From assembly GCF_030052815.1 (NCBI RefSeq), contig NC_079496.1:82573652-82637651 (forward strand): a stretch of 64,000 nt of DNA. The letters run 5' to 3'. Position numbers and translations under genes: made by a program. Origin of the DNA: Hevea brasiliensis. Its lineage: Eukaryota; Streptophyta; Magnoliopsida; Malpighiales; Euphorbiaceae. The notes beneath the pieces are model-generated. The model had not been told where the DNA came from and searched no databases. It saw only the letters and a list, made by a program, of their open reading frames with translations. The stretch's first letter is position 1; each line of letters begins with the position of its first letter. Positions 58,872 to 64,000 of this stretch are shown piece after piece.

Positions 58872-61800
58872 AGTTCCTAGGGCTCTCTGAAAACTACCCC
58901 AGAATCTAGAAGTGAACCTAGGATCTCTGTCTGATATGATGGATACTGGCACTCCATGCAGTCTCACAATCTCATCTATATACAACTTAGCCAATCTTTC
59001 TAAACTATAGTCCATCCGAACTGGCAAAAAATGAGCAGACTTAGTCAGTCTATCAACAATGACCCAAACCGCATCATGACTCTTCTGTGTCCTCAGAAGT
59101 CCCATTACAAAATCCATAGTTATTCTCTCCCATTTCTATTCTGGTACTGGTTTTGGATGTAATAACCCAGTTGGTACTTAGTGCTCTGCCTTCACTTGCT
59201 GACAAGTTAGGCATTTGGAAACAAATTTGGCCACATCTCTTTTCATACCCATCCACCAGTAATGCTCCTTTAGCCCTCTATACATTTTTGTACCACCAGG
59301 GTGCATGGCAAAAGGAGACTCATGTGCTTTCTTCAAAATGATCTGCCTCAAATCAACATCATTAGGAACACACATTCTGCCTTGGTGTAGCAATAGACCA
59401 TCATCTCTTATTGAGAATTCTGGTTTCTTGCCCTGCTGGACTTCTTCCAATAGCCTCTGATACTTTTGATCATTCTGAGCAGCCATTCTGATCTGATCAA
59501 TCAACACTGGCTATACATGCCAAGCAACTGTTGTCTGCCCCTCATCATTAATCTCTAAGCTGGCATGTAATGACCTCAACTCATGTACCATAGACAAAGG
59601 AGTGACTCGTAGACTTGCCATAGTCTTGTGACTTAAGGCGTCAGCCACCACATTAGCTTTCCCTGGCTGATAGTCTACGAGACAATCATAGTCTTTTATC
59701 AACTCTAACCATCTCCTCTGTCTCAAATTCAACTCCTTCTGAGTGCCCAAATACTTCAAACTCTTATGATCTGTGTAGATGTAGCACTTTTCCTCCATAC
59801 AAATAATGTCTCTAGATATTAAGAGCAAATACTATAGCTGCAAGCTCTAAGTCATGTGTCAAATAGTTCCTCTCATGCGGTTTTAGCTGGCGTGATGCAT
59901 AGGCAATGACATTTCGATCTTGCATCAACACACAACCTAACCCATTGTGAGAAGCATCACTATAAACTGTATATTCTTTACCCGGAGTAGGTAAAGCCAG
60001 GACTAGAGCCTCAGTCAAACACCTCTTGAATTCATCAAAACTCTGTTGGCATTTATCCGTCCACTGAAATTTCACACCTTTTCGAAGTAATTTGGTCAAT
60101 AGAGATGCCAACATGGAGAATCCCTTCACAAATCGATGGTAGTATCTAGCTAAACCTAGAAAACTGTGAATCTCCGTGATATTTTTGGGTGGCATCTAAT
60201 TAAGGACAGCTTCTATCTTACTTGGATCTACCTTGATGCCCTCTACCGATACTACATGCCCCAAGAAAGATATTTCTTTCAGCCAAAATTCACACTTCGA
60301 TAATTTGGCGTATAACTGTTTCTCCCTCAAAGTTTGCAGTACAATGCGCAGATGTCTATCATGCTCTTCTGCATTCCTCGAATAGACCAATATATCATCT
60401 GTGAATACCACAACAAACTGGTCGAGGTATGTTCTGAAGATAGTGTTCATCAGATCCATAAAAGCAGCCGGAGCATTAGTTAACCCGAATGGCATGACCA
60501 AGAACTCATAATGGTCATATCGGGTTCTGAAGGCCATTTTAGAAATACTCTGCTCTTATACTTTCAGCTAATAATAACCTGATCTAAAGTCAATTTTAGA
60601 GAACACAGCTGCACCCCTTAACTGATCAAACAAGTCATCAATGCGGGGAAATGGGTATCTGTTCTTTATTGTCACCTTATTCAACTGCCGATAGTCAATG
60701 CATAACCGGAGAGTGCCATCCTTCTTCTTTACAAACAACACTGGCACTCCCCAAGGTGACACACTAGGGCGGATAAAGCCATTGTCAAGCAGCTCTTGCA
60801 ACTGCACTTTCAATTCTTTTAGTTCTGCTGGTGCCATTATGTATGGCGTTATGGAGATTGGGTCCACACCAGGCATAACATCAATTTCAAACTACACTTC
60901 TCTTTCAAACCACACTTCTCTTTCTGGAGATAATCCTAGAAATTCATCAGGAAATACATCCGGAAAGTCACATACCGTAGGGATGTCCCTCAATGCTAGA
61001 CTACCCACTTGGGTGTCTATCACATGTGCCAAGTACGCTTCACAACCCTTCCTAATCATTTTTCTAGCTAGTGCAGCTGAAATGATGTTTGAAGGCAATA
61101 ACTGCCTCTCCCCATGTATTACTACATCACCATACTGAGGGAGACCAAAAGTGATTGTCTTCAGTCTACAGTCAATCGTTGCATGATGCCTGGCTAACCA
61201 ATCCATGCCTAAGATAATGTCATAATCTCTGAAGCGCATTTCAATCAAATTAGACAAAAAAGTGTGTCCTTGGATCACCAAAGGACAATCCTTATATAGT
61301 CTATTTACCCTGACCACCTAGCCTAATGAACTAGTTACTATCACATCATAGTCCATTGGTACACAATGAATAGCAGTAGAACACATCACACTAGCACTGA
61401 CATATGAATGTGTGGAGCCGGGATCAAACAACACATATACATCTTGTTCAAGGATGGAGAAAATACCAGCTACTAGGTCTGACGTTTCAGCCTCCTCCCT
61501 TTGACGCAAGGTATACACTCTGACTGGTGCGCCACTGGGTACTAGCTGGTTAACAGTGCTTTGACTTCCAAGAGTGTTACTAGGACCCTTACCTCTCCCT
61601 CTACCTCTACCAGCTGGCTGTGACCCTCTAGGTGTAGAGACTTGGGCTGATCCCTCAGATGTAGTAAAAGGTCCAAATCAATGCGGACTAGTACAATCCT
61701 TAGCGAAATGTCTGCTCCTCCACAGTTATAGCATGCACCTATGGCTTTGAAACACACCCCACCGTGTGTTCTACCACAGGTTTCACACTGCCGGGCTGAT

Positions 61801-62738
61801 AAAGATCCTTAAGAAGCTTGTTGGGTTTGCTGACCAGACCGGGGTGGTCTTTGGCCAGAGAATCTACCTCTACCAGAACTACGAGAGCTAGATCCTTCAA
61901 ACTGTTTCCTCTTCCCTGAACCACTTTCAGGTGCTTGACCAGTAGTCTTTTCAATCATCTCTTTCTCTTGTGTAACCTTCTTCACTGCCCCTTCTGATTC
62001 TATCCTTTCTAGTTCTAGAGCCTGTGAGATCAACTCAGAGAAATTCTGATATCGGAAACCCACAACTTGCATTCTCAGATTCGGCCTTAACCCAGACTCA
62101 AACCTCTTACATCTGTCTCTGGGTTTGGAGACTAAGCTTCCAGCATAGTGGCTTAGCCTTGAAAAATCCAGTTCATACTCTGCTATTGTTCTATCCCTTT
62201 GTTTCAAACTCAGAAATTCCTGTAACTTCATATCCACATAAGCATCAAGAACCCACTTCTATCGAAACTCCCTCAAAAAGTCTGACCAGGTCAACACAGG
62301 TGGCTCAACCAGGCTGTGGGGGATGGTCTTCCACCATTCATATGCATCCCCTTGCAACAGAGAAATAAAGTACTCGAACTTCAGCTCTTCTGCACACTAC
62401 AGCTTTCTGAAAACTGATTCCATTCGCTCTAACCACTGTTCTGCCTCCAGTGGATCCACAGTGCCCTTAAACTCGGTGGGCCCAAATTTCATTAATTTTT
62501 CATATTGCCGAGCCGAGGGCTGTGGTTATGCTATAAGTGCTTGCATCTGAGCTTGGGGTGGCACATTTCCCGTCATTTGTTAGAAAAACGCAGCCATCTG
62601 CTGTGCAAACTGAGTAGGAAACTGCGGTGCTGGAGTAGGAACTAGAGTGGCTGACCCACTCACGTTCTGGAGTGCTGGGGCTTCCCCTTGAATCTCAGCC
62701 TCAACAGATTGTTCCACGGAATGATCTCCCTCTTCCAT
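58872..62738 (-). pseudogene. gag-pol: gag-pol of element H, 5' and middle part
   Basis: ATG 62738 starts [20 protein letters not shown]. Gag is visible at 62237-61809 ([29 protein letters not shown]). The zinc knuckle is frameshifted after CYNCGG near 61710. Protease: [15 protein letters not shown] (61518-61318) and [14 protein letters not shown] (61317-60892). [24 protein letters not shown] (60876-60568) and [11 protein letters not shown] (60537-60196; Asp-Asp kept, Ile changed to Thr). RNase H: 60195-59812 and 59828-59511. Integrase: HHCC zinc region 59507-59178 and core 59117-58872 with [11 protein letters not shown] and [12 protein letters not shown] (second catalytic Asp). Pieces are separated by stops and small indels, as expected of an old copy. 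N2 cuts it at the left. Confidence 0.92.
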
Positions 62739-62908
62739 TCTATTTTCCAAAAATTTCTACTTTCTGAGATCAAACACAAGGAGGTTGACCTCCGTTAGTG
62801 CATATTCATTATGTAAATATGTCATATGTATCAATTAAAGACACTTGAGCAGTTGTACTTATCAAAGAAATATTCACATAAATAGTCAAAATTTATTGCA
62901 AAACCATG

Positions 62909-62920
62909 CTTTAGTACCAC
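62909..62920 (-). other. Degenerate primer-binding site of element H
   Basis: At the PBS position relative to the LTR start, with three mismatches to TGGTATCAGAGC. This is consistent with H being older than N1 and N2. Confidence 0.75.
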
Positions 62921-62927
62921 TAAAACA

Positions 62928-64000
62928 TGTCGCACCTTACCCCTCTATAAGGCATAACATGATCCCGTAGAATACCTAATGAACTACCGAACTTCACCTA
63001 CCGATAATTCATTAAGTACACTACAAGAGATTTTAAAATCATTTTCTTACATTTTGGAAGTGGTGAGCGTTTTGGTAGGAATTAAAATCATTTAATTGAA
63101 GTTTCAAAACTGGTTAAAACTTTTGCCCATTTTATTTTTTCACAAATTTTATAAAAATTTCGACAGAGTGCCGTCTGTATTTTGAGAAAACAGTTCTTCA
63201 AATACCTGAGAAAAACACTTTTAATAAATTTTTCCACAACTCCCAACCCAAATCAACTTAAAATTCTCAAATTAAACCACTTCAAAATAATTCCATAGTT
63301 TAATCCAAGTTTGCCATCTCAAAATATTTCATCATTTCATTCAATAAAGCTAATTTACACAAGTTTAATTTACAAATATAAAATACAAAAATAATATTAT
63401 TATAATTTATTAAACAACTGCTCAACTTTACATTGATATATAAAATATTACAAAATTTACATCAATTAACTACAAGGGTATAAATAAATACCCGTACAAA
63501 AGTGATCAAAGAAGTTCTTGCCAATCCAGCAGCTCACTCTGCTACTTTTTCTTTGTCCTTATCTGCGACAGCAAAATAAGCTATCGCTGAGTATAAAAAC
63601 ACTCAGTGATGCACAATAAAAATTGAAATGCAGTACATGAAACATTCCTTGACAAATCCACAATTTGAATATTTCATAATGACATTTCACAATTTATCAA
63701 AACTCATTATAGCACAACTTTGGTCAAATAATTTAATAAACACAGTGTTGCCAATTCATACACAACTTAAGCCATGACACAAAATTTCCGATCAATGCCG
63801 TATTGTACACCACGACAAAGCAATCTACAACCCCACTAACCAAAATCAATGAGGGAGGTGGCTAGTTAGCTAATGAGTACTCATACGATCTACAACCTCA
63901 ACTGGAAAACCAAAGAGAGAGGAAAATAATCGATCTCAACCCCATAAATGGAGGAGGAATAATAAGGCACTGTCATGTCAAGTGTGAATCAGAAATCCAT
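62928..64000 (-). repeat. 5' LTR of element H, part
   Basis: It starts TGTCGCACCTTACCCC and matches 30363-31437 with scattered substitutions and a few small indels. It includes the hairpin block at 63587-63613. It is cut by the window edge after about 1.07 kb of an expected 3.4 kb. Confidence 0.93.

Larger units (their letters stand above)
30363..64000 (-). mobile_element. Element H: old Tekay-type retrotransposon hosting N1 and N2, 5' end off-window
   Basis: On the plus strand: 3' LTR 30363-33775, polypurine tract, end of pol 33823-34542, [N1], a 78-bp integrase island 46688-46765, [N2], the rest of pol and gag 58872-62738, a degenerate PBS and the start of the 5' LTR from 62928. The two LTR parts match (30363-31437 against 62928-64000) with scattered substitutions. 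Removing N1 and N2 restores an ordinary integrase gene order. H is inserted in LTR D; the 5 bp before it are GACTT. Confidence 0.9.

Overview
This window is a stack of nested long-terminal-repeat retrotransposons from a plant nuclear genome. Every recognisable coding stretch is Ty3/Gypsy gag-pol: a CCHC zinc-knuckle Gag, a DPGS aspartic protease, reverse transcriptase with an IDD motif, RNase H, an HHCC/DDE integrase and a C-terminal chromodomain. The LTRs are long (about 2.3-4.1 kb), begin TGTAACA and end in TGTSACA, and adjoin a primer-binding site complementary to initiator tRNA-Met (TGGTATCAGAGC). This combination fits the Tekay/Del chromovirus clade of flowering plants. The sequence is AT-rich and probably from a eudicot, but I cannot name the species. 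I found no host protein-coding gene, tRNA, rRNA or CRISPR array. The only stretch not attributable to these elements is about 270 bp at 10107-10377.

Layout. 1-5791 is the 5' half of element A (minus strand: gag-pol plus its 5' LTR), inserted into the 3' LTR of element E. The rest of E (5792-10106) is a deletion derivative that keeps the end of integrase and two LTR remnants. After the 270-bp spacer, a plus-strand LTR (L3, from 10378) is interrupted by a solo LTR (S1, 11543-14468, perfect 5-bp target duplication AATTG). L3 resumes and is cut at 14923 by a minus-strand LTR, D. D is split by element C (15419-29635, plus strand) and again by element H (30363 to beyond the window). C's 5' LTR holds solo LTR F (15806-23479), which in turn holds solo LTR G (16564-20138, target duplication AATTT). 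H is an old element whose integrase gene took two much younger insertions 73 bp apart: N1 (34543-46687, target duplication CGTAG) and N2 (46766-58861). The rest of H's gag-pol resumes at 58872, and its 5' LTR runs off the right edge from 62928.

Chronology from nesting: L3, then D, then C and H; then F and finally G within C, and N1 and N2 within H. The maximum depth is five. N1 and N2 each have near-identical LTR pairs and are the youngest complete elements. Their reading frames are nevertheless broken by small lesions concentrated at CAG/CTG motifs, which looks more like a sequencing or assembly artefact than natural decay.

The most interesting unexplained signal is in the LTRs themselves. 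Nearly every LTR carries a candidate intron: a consensus 5' splice site (AAG|GTTAGT or AAG|GTAAGT), about 245-265 nt downstream of a TATA box where one is visible, and a CGCAG|G-type 3' splice site 1.4-2.5 kb further on. A hairpin lies 23-27 nt before that AG. Its arms differ between LTR families but remain complementary, and the motif TGCACCA precedes it. This suggests a conserved leader intron or RNA structure that can be tested with transcript data.
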